This document shows, piece by piece, positions 1 to 8,008 of a DNA stretch of 52,151 nucleotides. Position 1 is the stretch's first letter. Every line of letters starts with the position of its first letter. The stretch comes from an uncultured Collinsella sp. (GTDB taxonomy: Bacteria; Actinomycetota; Coriobacteriia; Coriobacteriales; Coriobacteriaceae): contig CALKBO010000070.1 of the NCBI GenBank assembly GCA_937989875.1, forward strand, positions 1 to 52,151, in the 5' to 3' direction. The notes beneath the pieces are model-generated. The model made no database searches, had not been told where the DNA came from, and was given only the letters and a program-made list of their open reading frames with translations. The translations under genes were made by a program, and so were the position numbers.

Positions 1-230
1 AGCGTTGCTGCCTAGGCTAGCCCCTTGTCACATAAACTACCGAAGCCTCCAATTTTTTTTGGCTGGTGTGGTGAGAGTCATGGTTGCTCCATTTCTATCG
101 GCAATACATCCTATATGCCTACCGATAGGTATATAAACCAGAGGACTCTTCGTCAAGCATTAAGCGGGGAGAGGGAGTTCTTAACCTGCCGAACGGTAAT
201 TAGACCCCGTTTTCGCAAGGGTCTCAATGT

Positions 231-253
231 GACAAAGGGACTGTCCCTTTGTC
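231..253 (-). terminator. Palindromic hairpin after the ABC transporter
   Basis: An 11-bp perfect inverted repeat (GACAAAGGGAC, one base, GTCCCTTTGTC) ends 4 nt beyond the stop codon of the minus-strand ABC gene. A second small hairpin (AGACCC at 202-207, GGGTCT at 219-224) follows. Neither has a long T run, so termination is inferred. The same palindrome recurs in variant form at 3695-3723 and, more loosely, at 52072-52097, so it may be a dispersed repeat doing terminator duty. The remaining left edge (1-230) holds no gene I can support; it has one 7-bp inverted repeat (CTATCGG 95-101, CCGATAG 122-128). Confidence 0.5.
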
Positions 254-256
254 GCA

Positions 257-3200
257 TTATTCGGAGCGCAGGGCTTCTACGGGGTCTTTCTTGGATGCAC
301 TGCGGGCCGGCAGCAGGCCGGCAACGACCGTCAGCAGCACCGAAATTGCAATGAGCGCCAGCGCATCCTGCACGGGCAAGCTCATCAGATTGGGTACCTG
401 TTTGGCAGCAAGCGCCCAGGCATTAACCGGAAAACTCACGGCCACCACAACGACAATGGCAAAGACACCGGCAATGAGGCCCTCGATAAAGGTCTCGGCA
501 TTGAACACGTTGGCCACGTTGCGCTTCGATGCGCCAATCGCACGCAAGATGCCAATCTCTTTCTTGCGCTCCAGCACACTGATGTACGTGATGATGCCGA
601 TCATGATGGAGCTCACGACCAAGCTGATGCTCACAAACGCGATGAGCACCAGGCTGATTGTGTTCACGATATCGGTCACCGAGCCCATGATGATACCCAT
701 GTAGTCGGTGTACGAAATTACCTGATCGTCGTGCCCGGCAGCCTTGACCTGCTTGTTGTACGCATCGATGTGATCGAGCACGCGCTCCTTGGCCTCAAAG
801 TCGCGCGGGAAAATCTTGGCCGAAATGGGGTCGGCTTCGTTCGCATAACCCAGCGTGGTCAGGTTGTTGTCGTAGGTAAGCTGCGACGCCTTGGCGTAAC
901 TCATCATGAGCGAGCTCAGGTCCTCGGCGTCCATGTTGAAGTGGATGGCATTGGTAAAGGCGCCGGCATCCACGCGCATGGCGCTCGCTAGGTTGGCAAA
1001 GCTCGATGACATCTGCGTGGCCATCTGATCCATGAGCCCTGCCGCGCCCGCTTTAAGTTGGGACGATACGGTCGTCGCGATCTGGTCGCTGATTGCCTTC
1101 ATCATCTGGCCCATAGCCTGCTGTAAATACGGAGTCAGCTGCTTTTGCACATAGTCGGTCATCGCCTGCTGCAGGCGCTCGGCCAAGGCATCGCCGCCGA
1201 GCGCTTTGAGCTGGGCCAGGATTTGCTGGGCTGCGGCATCATTTTCAAGATACGTCGAGAATGCGGCAGCGAGCTTTGACGCGTCTTTAAGATCTTCGGG
1301 TGTCAGCGCCTTAAACTGATCAGACTGCAAAAAGCCCTCAAACAGTTGGTTGGCCAGTGTTCCCACCTGCTGCATTTGCTCGGGCGTGAGTTCCAGACCG
1401 TCAAAGATGCCCGAGAAATCTGGGGCCGGTGCTTTTGCCATAATGTCGCCAAAGTCGATGTCCTTCCCAACACCCGAAAGGTCGATATCCAACCCGGACA
1501 AGTCAAGACCCGACAGGTCCATACCGCCGCCTGCACCCGAGAGCGCAGACGTATCGAACGAGAACGCGCTCTTCAGCGCCGCCTCGTCAACGCTGAACAT
1601 GCTGCCCAGATCCACGCCTTGCTTGGCCTCGCCCTGCAGTTCATCGAAAGACTTGCCCGTAAAGACATCCGTCTCGGGGTGGGCGAGTTGCTCCTGCACA
1701 ATCTGCGAATCGGCGGCGCGCTCCATAAGCTGGCGAGTCAGCGCATGCGTATAGGCAATGCCCGGAGACAACGCACTCGCATTGGCCGTCTCGTTGGGTC
1801 GCACCACGCCCACAATGTGCACGTCAATACCGTCGGCAACCTTGGCAGCCATAAAGTCGGCGTCGTCAGACATGTCGGTCCACGTGCCGGTCTCTTCGTT
1901 TTTGCGATAGGCATCGGCCGGCGACAGCACCTTAAACGTCGTGGACAGCGCATCGTCGTAGGTAAAGTCGGCGGCGGTATCGGGCGTTTCGATCTTACCG
2001 TCAGCCGTCATGGCGCTGTTAACCAAGTCGTTGAGCTCGTTGATATCCAGCGCGCCGATGCTGTAGAGCGTATAGTCGCCCACCGTTCCACGGCTCGAAA
2101 GCACCATTACGGCTTCGTTAGCAGACGTGGGCCAATGACCGGCGACGACATCGTACTGGCTGTCGAGCAGGCTCTGGTCGTCAATCATCTCGTTAAAGAC
2201 CGAGGTTCCCATGGATTCCATGCTCACCGTTGCCGCCGAGCTCGCGCCTCCGCTCATGGCCTCGGTCATGGCATTGGGCACCAGCCGAACGGGTTTCTCG
2301 TCACCCTTGCCGGCACGATAGACAACCGGCGATACACCGTAGCCGTACTGAATGGCGTTGACCTCTTTATCGATGCCGTCGCCACCGGCATCGAGCCATG
2401 CCTTAAAGCTCTTCATGTCGTTGGACTTAACGCTCGCAAACATATCCTTTACGGCCGTGACCACAGGGATCCTATCGGTTCCCTGAGCCTTGCCGTCGGT
2501 GCCGTCGTCGGACGAACCCTCGTTCTTGGACGTATCGTCATCCGCGGCCCCCTGTCCGCCCATCATGGACGACAGGTCGTAGTCCTGCCTGGAGATCGTA
2601 AGCGGGTAGCTCGAGAGCGTATCCTCCTCGACCTTTTTGATGTAGCCGTTTACACCATTGGACAGCGCCAGAATCGCCGCGATACCGATAATGCCAATCG
2701 AGCCCGCAAAGGCAGTCATGGCCGTGCGGCCCTTCTTGGTCATGAGGTTTCGAGCAGAAAGCCCCAGCGCCGTCACAAAGCTCATCGAGGTTTTGCGCGT
2801 AGGCTTGGCCTCGCGGCGCGTGGCGTCGGCGACATCGAAAGGGTCGGAATCGTCGGTGATCTTGCCGTCCGCCAGGTTGACGATGCGCGTGGCGTACTGG
2901 TACGCCAGCTCGGGATTGTGCGTGACCATGATGACCAGGCGGTCGCGCGCCACGTCCTTGAGCAGGTCCATGACCTGTACGGACGTCGTTGAATCCAAAG
3001 CGCCGGTCGGCTCGTCGGCCAGCACAATCTCGGGATCATTGATCAGAGCACGGGCGATGGCCACGCGCTGCATCTGTCCACCCGAAAGCTGGCTCGGGCG
3101 CTTGTTCACGTGCTCGCCCAGACCAACTGCCTCGAGCGCCTTACGTGCACGCTGGCGGCGCTCGGCATGGCCCACACCCGTGAGCGTAAGCGCCAGCTCA

Positions 3201-3511
3201 ACGTTTTCCAAGATAGTCTGATGCGGAATGAGGTTATAGCTCTGGAACACAAAGCCGATGCGGTTGTTACGATAGGCGTCCCAATCGCGATCGTGAAAAT
3301 CCTTGGTCGAAATACCGTCGATCAGCAGGTCGCCCGAGTCAAAGTGGTCGAGCCCGCCGATAACGTTGAGCATCGTGGTTTTGCCCGAGCCCGAGGGGCC
3401 CAGAATGGCCACGAACTCGTTATCGCGAAAAGACAGGCTTACGCTGTCGAGCGCCACCTGCGTAAACGACTGCGTAACGTACCTTTTGCAAATACCTTTG
3501 AGCTCCAACAT
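257..3511 (-). CDS. ABC exporter, ATPase fused to FtsX-type permease (MacB-like)
   Basis: This 1084-residue protein joins an ATP-binding domain to a permease. The N-terminal ~230 residues have Walker A GPSGSGKTT, signature LSGGQMQRVAIARAL and Walker B VLADEPTGALD, typical of the MacB/LolD class. A membrane segment follows near residue 270-300, then a very long extracytoplasmic region (~600 residues) with glycine- and leucine-rich repeats (DLSGLDLSGLDIDLSG), then three C-terminal membrane helices with the FtsX-like motif ERKKEIGILRAIGASKRNV. I place the start at 3511 (MLELKGICK), where GGGAGAGG sits upstream, rather than at 3565. MacB-family proteins move peptides, lipoproteins or signals by coupling ATP hydrolysis to periplasmic conformational change, and the single polypeptide suggests a homodimer. 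The extracellular insert is much longer than in E. coli MacB. The substrate is unknown. Confidence 0.88.
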   Translation of the reverse strand: MLELKGICKRYVTQSFTQVALDSVSLSFRDNEFVAILGPSGSGKTTMLNVIGGLDHFDSGDLLIDGISTKDFHDRDWDAYRNNRIGFVFQSYNLIPHQTILENVELALTLTGVGHAERRQRARKALEAVGLGEHVNKRPSQLSGGQMQRVAIARALINDPEIVLADEPTGALDSTTSVQVMDLLKDVARDRLVIMVTHNPELAYQYATRIVNLADGKITDDSDPFDVADATRREAKPTRKTSMSFVTALGLSARNLMTKKGRTAMTAFAGSIGIIGIAAILALSNGVNGYIKKVEEDTLSSYPLTISRQDYDLSSMMGGQGAADDDTSKNEGSSDDGTDGKAQGTDRIPVVTAVKDMFASVKSNDMKSFKAWLDAGGDGIDKEVNAIQYGYGVSPVVYRAGKGDEKPVRLVPNAMTEAMSGGASSAATVSMESMGTSVFNEMIDDQSLLDSQYDVVAGHWPTSANEAVMVLSSRGTVGDYTLYSIGALDINELNDLVNSAMTADGKIETPDTAADFTYDDALSTTFKVLSPADAYRKNEETGTWTDMSDDADFMAAKVADGIDVHIVGVVRPNETANASALSPGIAYTHALTRQLMERAADSQIVQEQLAHPETDVFTGKSFDELQGEAKQGVDLGSMFSVDEAALKSAFSFDTSALSGAGGGMDLSGLDLSGLDIDLSGVGKDIDFGDIMAKAPAPDFSGIFDGLELTPEQMQQVGTLANQLFEGFLQSDQFKALTPEDLKDASKLAAAFSTYLENDAAAQQILAQLKALGGDALAERLQQAMTDYVQKQLTPYLQQAMGQMMKAISDQIATTVSSQLKAGAAGLMDQMATQMSSSFANLASAMRVDAGAFTNAIHFNMDAEDLSSLMMSYAKASQLTYDNNLTTLGYANEADPISAKIFPRDFEAKERVLDHIDAYNKQVKAAGHDDQVISYTDYMGIIMGSVTDIVNTISLVLIAFVSISLVVSSIMIGIITYISVLERKKEIGILRAIGASKRNVANVFNAETFIEGLIAGVFAIVVVVAVSFPVNAWALAAKQVPNLMSLPVQDALALIAISVLLTVVAGLLPARSASKKDPVEALRSE

Positions 3512-3633
3512 GGACGGCAACCTCTCCCACGCGGGCACGCTCGCCCGCTCTCCCCCGCCGTTCATATTCGACGCGTTTGTCCTACTCTATCCCCATTTTT
3601 TGCCGGAGCCAGTGAGGATTGTAACAAACCGCA

Positions 3634-3677
3634 CCAAAAAAACGAAAGGGGCGGCACGCCACATGGCGTGCCGCCCC
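3634..3677 (-). terminator. Strong hairpin terminator after the sulP remnant
   Basis: A 13-bp perfect stem (GGGGCGGCACGCC, loop acat, GGCGTGCCGCCCC) spans 3648-3677. On the minus strand it is followed by a T-rich tract, because the plus strand reads ccaaaaaaacgaaa. It lies about 77 nt past the stop of the SulP pseudogene and would stop transcription before the ABC gene's promoter. Confidence 0.75.
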
Positions 3678-3694
3678 GTACATACCGTCGTCGA

Positions 3695-3723
3695 TGTGAC
3701 AAAGGTGCCGTCCCTTTGGCACA
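3695..3723. repeat. Dispersed palindrome, second copy
   Basis: TGTGACAAAGG and CCTTTGGCACA form an 11-bp inverted repeat with one mismatch around a 7-nt centre. It is plainly related to the palindrome at 231-253 (same TGTGACAAAGG arm, same CCCTTTG.C.CA arm). It lies between the terminator and the SulP remnant. Confidence 0.5.
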
Positions 3724-3753
3724 CCCATTTATGCGGGACCTCCTTTCTGGCAT

Positions 3754-4669
3754 CTATGCCCTGGCGAGCTCCTCGCCCTCCGGCTCCTCCACCTCAATCA
3801 ACTCGGCTGCACGCGCGATGACGTCGTCGATGTTGGCTCGGAAGTTCTCCTCGCCCACCAGATCGACAAAGCCCGCATGCTGCATCGTCTTCCTGGACTG
3901 GCTGTTAACGTGACTGAAAATGAGGCGCACGCCGCTCTCATAGCAGTACTGGTGTAGGCTCTCAAGCGCGTTCATGCCGGTCGCATCGAGCGAGGGCACA
4001 CCGCGCATGCGGTTAATCAGGTACTTCGTAAAGTCCTTGAGCGTGATTTCGGAGATGCGGTCCGCCATGCCAAAGAACATGGGGCCGTTGATCTCGTACA
4101 CACGCACGCTTTGAGGCAGCTCGCGCAGATGCGTAACCTGGGAGTCGTCGTCGCAGTAGTACTTCCAGCCCTTGACCTCGGACTCTTTGCTGGCCATCTT
4201 CATAAAGAGCACCACCGTGATCACCATACCGGCGGCGATGGCCGTAACCAGGTCGAACACAATCGTCAGCACAAAGGTGAGCAGCAGCGTTGCCACGGCA
4301 CCACGCGAGGCGGTACGGCACAGGTGCGCAAAGCTACGCCAACCGGACTTGTTGTAGGCAACCTGCAACAGGATGGCAGCAATGGCGGGCATGGGGATCA
4401 AAGCAGCGTACGGCATAAGGAACACGAGGACAGCAAGCAACACCACGGCGTGGATCATGCCGGCAATCGGTGTGCGGCCACCGCTCCTTATAGAAACCCT
4501 GCTCGGGGGCAACGCCAGAAGCGATGGCGAGCGCGATGGAGAGCGGCAACGCCACGACGGCAACGACGATGCCGGAGACAATGTCCTTGGGGATCTGTCT
4601 GCGCAGTTCCTATTTATCGGTGTGCTTGATGATGCTGAACAGTATGGGTTTGATCATGTCGCGCTGCAT
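3754..4669 (-). pseudogene. SulP-family anion permease, decayed
   Basis: The C-terminal reading frame (3754 to about 4490) has the last SulP helices (GGRTPIAGMIHAVVLL, MPYAALIPMPAIAAILLQVAY) and a STAS domain (VYEINGPMFFGMADRI, SLDATGMNALESL). The N-terminal part lies in another frame: from ATG 4669 it reads MQRDMIKPILFSIIKHTDK, hits an in-frame TAG, then continues PKDIVSGIVVAVVALPLSIALAIASG...GVAPEQGFY. A normal SulP then needs roughly 250 further residues of membrane domain, but the sequence jumps within a few codons to the GGRTPIAG motif in a shifted frame. One nonsense codon, one large internal deletion and one frameshift are therefore visible. It cannot make a working transporter; the isolated STAS half might still be translated. 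Confidence 0.85.
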
Positions 4670-4892
4670 GGCCTTCAATCCGTGTCAATGCGATTAATTG
4701 ATGAGTCCCCCTGCATTGCGTCCGCATGCTCGTTAAAATCGGCAAAGCCCCCGCTAGGGGGCGACCCCGGCGAAAGCGCATTTAGTTTTTGGTGAGAGGC
4801 GGCCAGCGGCCGCAAGAGTATGTCCATCGTAACGTCTGAGCAGCTCGGGCGCAACGAAACATAAAAACGCCAAGCGTGAGATATCGAGCGAC

Positions 4893-4933
4893 AAAGAAAG
4901 AGCCTCCGCTCCCAAACGGGAACGGAGGCCTTA
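4893..4933 (-). terminator. Terminator of the glutaminase-less GMP synthetase
   Basis: GCCTCCG and CGGAGGC pair around a short interrupted stem (4903-4930). The plus-strand AAAGAAAG next to it gives a T-rich tract on the minus strand. It starts 12 nt past the stop codon of the gene ending at 4945. The stretch between here and the SulP remnant (4670-4892) shows only a small C/G-rich hairpin near 4745-4760. Confidence 0.7.
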
Positions 4934-4944
4934 AACGGGCTAGC

Positions 4945-5925
4945 TTACTCCCATTCCACCGTGCCAACAGGCTTGGGGGTCAGGTCGTAGCAGACGCGAC
5001 AAATACCGGGAACCTCGGCGGTGACACGCGCGGTGATGCGCCTGAGCAGTGCCCAATCGAGCTCGGGTACCTCGGCGGTCATGACGTCGACGGTGTTGAT
5101 GCAGCGGATGATGCAGGGCCAGTCATAAGCGCGCTTGCCCTCTCGCACGCCGGTGGCGCGGAAGTCGGGCACGACGGCAAAGTACTGCCAGATGGTCAGA
5201 CCTGCCTTGTCGATCTCCTCGCGTACGATGGCGTCGGCCTCGCGCAGCGCCTCAAGACGGTCGCGGGTGATGGCACCAAGGCAACGGACGCCCAGGCCGG
5301 GACCGGGGAACGGTTGACGCTCAACCATGTTCTCGGGCAGGCCGAGCTCGCGCCCGACCACGCGGACCTCGTCCTTGTACAGCAGCTTGACAGGCTCGCA
5401 GAGCTCAAACTGCAGGTCCTCGGGCAGACCGCCCACGTTATGGTGGGCCTTTACGCCATCCTGGGACTCCAGAATATCGGGGTAGATGGTGCCCTGTGCG
5501 AGGAAGCTGACCTCGTCGCCAACCTTGCGGGCCTCCTCCTCGAACACGCGAATGAACTCGGCGCCGATAATCTTGCGCTTGGCCTCGGGCTCCTCAACGT
5601 CCACGAGCTTGTCCAGGAAGCGGTCGGTGGCGTCAACATAAACAAGGTTGGCATCCATCTGGTTCTTAAAGACATCGACGACCTGTTCGCTCTCGCCCTT
5701 GCGCATAAGGCCGTGATTCACATGCACGCAAATGAGCTGCTTGCCGATAGCCTTGATCAGCAGCGCTGCAACAACAGAGCTGTCAACGCCGCCCGAAAGG
5801 GCCAGCAGGACCTTTTTGTCGCCGATCTGCTCGCGGATTGCGGCGACCTGTTCTTCGACGAACGCCTGAGCAAGTTCGGGAGTGGTGATTCGCACCATGT
5901 CGTCGGGACGCTTGTTGAGATCCAT
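4945..5925 (-). CDS. GMP synthetase, ATP-pyrophosphatase domain only
   Basis: The 326-residue protein matches the C-terminal two thirds of GuaA. It has the PP-loop SGGVDS at residues 44-49, the KRKIIGAEFIRVFEEEA segment, AQGTIYPDILES, GRELGLPENMVERQPFPGPGLGVRCLG, and the C-terminal dimerisation tail ending VEWE. The class I glutaminase domain is absent: translation starts at ATG 5925 with a clean AAGGAG and there is no amidotransferase gene beside it. Such a protein should adenylate XMP and use free ammonia, or take ammonia from a separate GatD-like subunit as in archaea. A complete guaA lies at 32169-33767, so this is a second, divergent copy. It is monocistronic with its own terminator. A role on another nucleotide substrate is possible but unsupported. 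Confidence 0.85.
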   Translation of the reverse strand: MDLNKRPDDMVRITTPELAQAFVEEQVAAIREQIGDKKVLLALSGGVDSSVVAALLIKAIGKQLICVHVNHGLMRKGESEQVVDVFKNQMDANLVYVDATDRFLDKLVDVEEPEAKRKIIGAEFIRVFEEEARKVGDEVSFLAQGTIYPDILESQDGVKAHHNVGGLPEDLQFELCEPVKLLYKDEVRVVGRELGLPENMVERQPFPGPGLGVRCLGAITRDRLEALREADAIVREEIDKAGLTIWQYFAVVPDFRATGVREGKRAYDWPCIIRCINTVDVMTAEVPELDWALLRRITARVTAEVPGICRVCYDLTPKPVGTVEWE

Positions 5926-5991
5926 GCAGAGCTCCTTTTCGGTTCGATGGAAATGCGCCGCGCATATGCAGACGCACTGTCATATGACCTC

Positions 5992-5997
5992 ATTATA
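5992..5997 (-). promoter_or_regulatory. Candidate -10 box for the GMP synthetase paralog
   Basis: A consensus TATAAT on the minus strand lies 66 nt upstream of ATG 5925. No good -35 is visible at 17 nt. The rest of the 316-bp gap 5926-6241 shows no gene, only the terminator of the next gene at its right end. Confidence 0.35.
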
Positions 5998-6203
5998 TGC
6001 AGAACGAGATGCGTCTCCCATCGCTGTGACAGAGCTTTTTGCAGGGGTGGCAATTTTTCTTTATCCCAAGGTCAGCTAGACTTCGATAACCACTTCGGGG
6101 GCGGCATCGGTAAACTTATCTTATATACGCTCGACGCACTCGTAAGTAATACGCACTAGTTCCAACCCTCAAATGACGGGGCACAATGGCTGTTACTCGA
6201 ACA

Positions 6204-6241
6204 CCAAAATGGGCTGGCTCCGGTAACCCGAAGTCAGCCCA
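6204..6241 (-). terminator. Terminator of the XRE/membrane-protein unit
   Basis: TGGGCTG (6210-6216) pairs with CAGCCCA (6235-6241) around a loop containing ccggtaacccg. CCAAAAT on the plus strand supplies a short T run. It abuts the stop codon of the gene at 6242. Its stem and loop closely resemble the hairpin at 7250-7286. Confidence 0.65.
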
Positions 6242-6832
6242 TTACGCATTAGATTTCGTCTGAAGAGTCGAGTTCTGTCTCGATCTTGGCACGGCGCCTC
6301 TTTGCCGAGAAGAACGTTGCGCATAGGAGGATAACGTGGCTACGAAAATCGTCGCACCGTAGAACACGCCCGTGGCCAGGTTCGCCAACCAAAAGACGCT
6401 TTCGAGCGGTACGATCTGCGCCTCAGCGATACAGCGCATTGCGGCAATAACAAGCGCGAACGCGGCGCCGCTAAGACCGCTGACAAGCAGGAAATATCCA
6501 ACAGGAAGATGCTCGGTTTGCCCAAAACGATTGGTATCGACATAGCCCTTCCGCGTTTGCAATCCTGCGCAAATCAACATCACGAGAACGAGCCACAAAT
6601 ACATGGCTGCCTCGAACGGCGTTGCAAAGCCATGCGGCATTTCACTGGCGTCGCTGTGAACCCACGCAACCTGTCGAGCAATATCCTGGTAGACGAGGAT
6701 TGCCAGCATGCCAAACGAAAGCAGTACGAAACCAATCTTGTAGACCTTCGCGTTTTCTGCCTCCAGGCGCTCGTCCTTTGGGCCGGCATATTCACGCCAC
6801 TTTTGCACGATTTTCAGATCTTCAAATTTCAT
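6242..6832 (-). CDS. Four-helix membrane protein paired with XRE regulator; C-terminus frameshifted
   Basis: The 196-residue protein begins with a charged cytosolic segment (KFEDLKIVQKWREYAGPKDERL). Four hydrophobic helices follow, near residues 31-50 (IGFVLLSFGMLAILVYQDIA), 77-93, 112-132 and 144-166. The family is of unknown function and commonly sits behind a small XRE repressor, as here (9-nt gap, AGGAG overlapping the upstream stop). The last ~30 residues (YAQRSSRQRGAVPRSRQ...) look non-native. In the neighbouring frame the DNA reads LCATFFSAKRRRAKIE, then TELDSSDEI and a stop at 6249-6251, a much more plausible cytosolic tail. A 1- or 2-nt indel near 6325-6345 would restore it. Either the gene has a recent frameshift or the read has an error. 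Confidence 0.65.
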   Translation of the reverse strand: MKFEDLKIVQKWREYAGPKDERLEAENAKVYKIGFVLLSFGMLAILVYQDIARQVAWVHSDASEMPHGFATPFEAAMYLWLVLVMLICAGLQTRKGYVDTNRFGQTEHLPVGYFLLVSGLSGAAFALVIAAMRCIAEAQIVPLESVFWLANLATGVFYGATIFVATLSSYAQRSSRQRGAVPRSRQNSTLQTKSNA

Positions 6833-6841
6833 AGGGAACTC

Positions 6842-7072
6842 CTAAAGAGCGCTAGGGTCGGCGTCGTTTTCGTCTTCCCAAAACAGATCGTTCAACGTAA
6901 CGCGCAGCGCCTTACAAATTGCCACGCACAAATTGAGCGTGGGATTGTAGCCGCCCGCCTCGATAAGGCCGATGGTCTGGCGCGTAACGCCCACGGCCTG
7001 GGCTAAGTCGGCTTGCGAAAGGCCGACCGCCGCGCGCGCCGCCTTCATGCGTAGGTTCTTTTTGCCCGGCAT
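6842..7072 (-). CDS. XRE-family (Cro/CI) transcriptional regulator
   Basis: The 76-residue protein is almost entirely one HTH_3 domain (MKAARAAVGLSQADLAQAVGVTRQTIGLIEAGGYNPTLNLCVAICKALRVTLNDLFW). The recognition helix is around VTRQTIGLIEAG. I chose ATG 7072, which has AAAGGA upstream, over the ATG at 7132, which falls inside the promoter. It belongs to the short YgzD-like class that usually represses its own operon with a downstream membrane protein. The promoter just upstream is bracketed by inverted copies of an ATGACAGA motif, consistent with autoregulation. Confidence 0.85.
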   Translation of the reverse strand: MPGKKNLRMKAARAAVGLSQADLAQAVGVTRQTIGLIEAGGYNPTLNLCVAICKALRVTLNDLFWEDENDADPSAL

Positions 7073-7111
7073 GGATTTCCTTTCGTGGTAATGGACAGAT
7101 ATCCGCTGCAG

Positions 7112-7184
7112 CATGACAGAAATATATTGCATCTATCAACTGATGTCAACTATATCTGTCATTATGAAAATCATGTCTGTCATA
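7112..7184 (-). promoter_or_regulatory. XRE promoter bracketed by operator half-sites
   Basis: On the minus strand there is a near-ideal promoter: TTGACA (7144-7149), 17-nt spacer, TATATT (7121-7126). ATGACAGAAATATA (7113-7126) covers the -10, and its inverted partner TATATCTGTCAT (7151-7162) lies just upstream of the -35. A third copy, TCATGTCTGTCATA (7171-7184), and a weaker one near 7091-7100 extend the array. The arrangement suggests cooperative repression by the small XRE protein. Confidence 0.7.
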
Positions 7185-7249
7185 GGTATGTGAGCAATAC
7201 CTCGCTGCTCCCAAAAGTACGCATGGCGCCGGTTCTGCCAGCCGCATGC

Positions 7250-7286
7250 TAAAAAGGGCTGGCCCCGATAACCCGGAGCCAGCCCT
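7250..7286 (-). terminator. Terminator of the lipoprotein gene
   Basis: AGGGCTGGC (7255-7263) and GCCAGCCCT (7278-7286) form a 9-bp stem, with AAAAA on the plus strand giving a T run on the minus strand. It ends 27 nt past the stop at 7314. The loop (cccgataacccgga) is nearly that of the hairpin at 6210-6241. Confidence 0.75.
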
Positions 7287-7313
7287 GAGTCGCCTGACGC
7301 GGAGACCCCGGCG

Positions 7314-7925
7314 TTACTTGAGCTTCAGCGCCTCCATCATGGGCACGGCGGCGTCCCAATCGATCTTCCAGCCGATCGAAACACGGACGGTCTCGCCCGT
7401 CGCAGGAGCTGTCGCAAACAGCGTATGGCTCTTGTCGGGACCGGTAAAGCGCAGCCATGCTGTACCGTTGTAATCGACCTGGTCGGTTGTCGTTTCCTTG
7501 CCTTCATAGATCTGCTCCAGGCTTGCAACTTCCTCCTGGGGCGAACGCGGGAAGATGCTGATGTGTAGGCGTCCTCCAGTCTCGTCGTGGAAGAAGCCCG
7601 CCTTTTCGCGGTCTTCGTCGGACGAATCCATCGTGTACCCATCGGCCGCCTCGATGCTGTACGATGCGCAATCGATGCCTGTCAAATCTGCCTTCTCGCC
7701 AGAGTCGGCCACGCCGCCGGCCACCGACTCAAAGGTAAAGTAGGCGGCTTCGACGGTCTGAGACTTGTAGGCCTTCTTTTCTACGGGAGCACTACCGCCG
7801 CCCGAACTGCCAGCCGAGCCGCTCGGAGCAATACCGCCGCAACCGGCCACCGTACACGCCAGCACGGTCGAAAGCGTCACGGTAGGAATTCCTAACAGCA
7901 GCTTCTTCGTCATGGGCGTCACCAT
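7314..7925 (-). CDS. Secreted lipoprotein of unknown function
   Basis: The 203-residue protein starts with a lipoprotein signal peptide (MTKKLLLGIPTVTLSTVLACTVAGCGG, lipobox VAGC), followed by a serine/glycine linker (APSGSAGSSGGGSAPVEKK). The mature part, about 160 residues, is acidic with a few aromatic segments (VEAAYFTFESVAGG, IEAADGYTMDSSDEDREKAGFFHDE, VDYNGTAWLRFTG, ETVRVSIGWKIDWDAAVPMMEALKLK). I do not recognise a family. AAAGGAG precedes both ATG 7931 and ATG 7925; 7925 has the better spacing. It is divergent from the DUF3825 gene and ends in its own terminator, so it is probably monocistronic. Confidence 0.75.
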   Translation of the reverse strand: MVTPMTKKLLLGIPTVTLSTVLACTVAGCGGIAPSGSAGSSGGGSAPVEKKAYKSQTVEAAYFTFESVAGGVADSGEKADLTGIDCASYSIEAADGYTMDSSDEDREKAGFFHDETGGRLHISIFPRSPQEEVASLEQIYEGKETTTDQVDYNGTAWLRFTGPDKSHTLFATAPATGETVRVSIGWKIDWDAAVPMMEALKLK

Positions 7926-8008
7926 CCTCATCGCTCCTTTCGGCTTACAGCTCATCCGTTGCCCGAGTCCCAAGTCGACTCCGTGGCATCGGCTTCCACT
8001 ATGAGCGT

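Noticed and set aside
25..704. Short plus-strand frames at the left edge
   Set aside because: No ribosome-binding site or domain; the second overlaps the end of the ABC exporter.
1346..2992. 548-codon plus-strand frame opposite the ABC exporter
   Set aside because: It is a shadow of the exporter's codon bias, with arginine/histidine/valine-rich sequence and no motif.
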